In this document: one piece after another, positions 5,764 through 5,815 of the stretch
How the letters are laid out: each line of letters opens with the position of its first letter
How positions within the stretch are numbered: position 1 is the first letter of the stretch
From: UBA2128 sp964534955
Lineage (GTDB): Bacteria; Fidelibacterota; Marinisomatia; Marinisomatales; UBA2128
Length of the DNA stretch: 5,815 nucleotides
NCBI GenBank assembly: GCA_964534955.1
Contig: CAZHRR010000145.1
Location: 1-5,815 of the forward strand
Reading direction: 5' to 3'
The notes under the pieces: generated by a model
Databases searched by the model: none
Told to the model about the DNA's origin: nothing
Seen by the model: only the letters and a program-made list of their open reading frames with translations
Made by a program: the position numbers and the translations under genes

Positions 5764-5815
5764 CTCTTACGCTGATGATCATTTAGACGACCTTGGCTGG
5801 TTTAGAATAAGCTTT

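Larger units (their letters stand above)
5242..5815. other. Gene-free right region
   Basis: No open frame with protein-like features was found. The first 150 bases are AT-rich leader and promoter DNA of the toxin-antitoxin operon. The rest holds GC-rich hairpin repeats, a 12-bp palindrome TAGCTTAAGCTA (5494-5505) nested in CATAG and CTATG arms (5492-5496 and 5506-5510), and the long inverted repeat at 5712-5763. The last 50 bases show nothing recognisable. Confidence 0.6.

Noticed and set aside
1..5815. CRISPR array, tRNA, rRNA or insertion sequence
   Set aside because: No regularly spaced direct repeats, no tRNA-like cloverleaf and no transposase-like reading frame were seen.

Overview
The window looks like chromosomal DNA of an FCB-group bacterium (the Bacteroidota, Ignavibacteria, Marinimicrobia and KSB1 neighbourhood). 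The main clue is a secreted protein with a C-terminal type IX secretion sorting domain carrying the LLQNFPNPANGETTIRF signature. The genus cannot be read from the sequence. Candidatus Marinimicrobia or a related candidate phylum is a guess from the style of the AMIN-like and sorting-domain proteins. Base composition is moderate over the left 4.5 kb and visibly AT-rich from about 4.6 to 5.4 kb.

Layout: bases 1-378 hold no gene but contain a 16-bp perfect palindrome, a small hairpin and a 13-bp hairpin that probably ends the next gene. A minus-strand gene (379-1986) encodes an exported TPR protein with an extraordinary lysine-rich, histone-H1-like segment before the TPR array. A 108-bp divergent intergenic region (1987-2094) separates it from a plus-strand pair. 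The first gene of the pair is a small exported AMIN-like protein with a hydrophobic C-terminus (2095-2742). The second is a secreted HExxH metalloprotease with a T9SS sorting domain (2739-4547). The two overlap by 4 bp (GTGA) and are almost certainly translationally coupled.

Convergent to that pair, on the minus strand, lies a two-gene type VII toxin-antitoxin locus of the MntA/HepT type (5241 down to 4596). The MntA-like nucleotidyltransferase is intact (GSx10DxD motif). The HepT-like HEPN gene overlaps it by 8 bp but carries an in-frame TAA at codon 39, where relatives commonly have Gln (CAA). The catalytic RX4HXY half lies after the stop. The toxin therefore appears to be a pseudogene, unless the stop is a sequencing error or translation restarts at 4808. 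The AT-rich composition suggests that the module was acquired.

Bases 5242-5815 contain no convincing gene. They hold a candidate promoter for the toxin-antitoxin operon, GC-rich intergenic hairpin repeats resembling the one near base 90, and a perfect 13-bp inverted repeat close to the right edge. No CRISPR array, tRNA, rRNA or transposase was recognised. The clearest unusual items are the broken HepT and the lysine-rich exported TPR protein. I do not see a clearly new multi-gene system.
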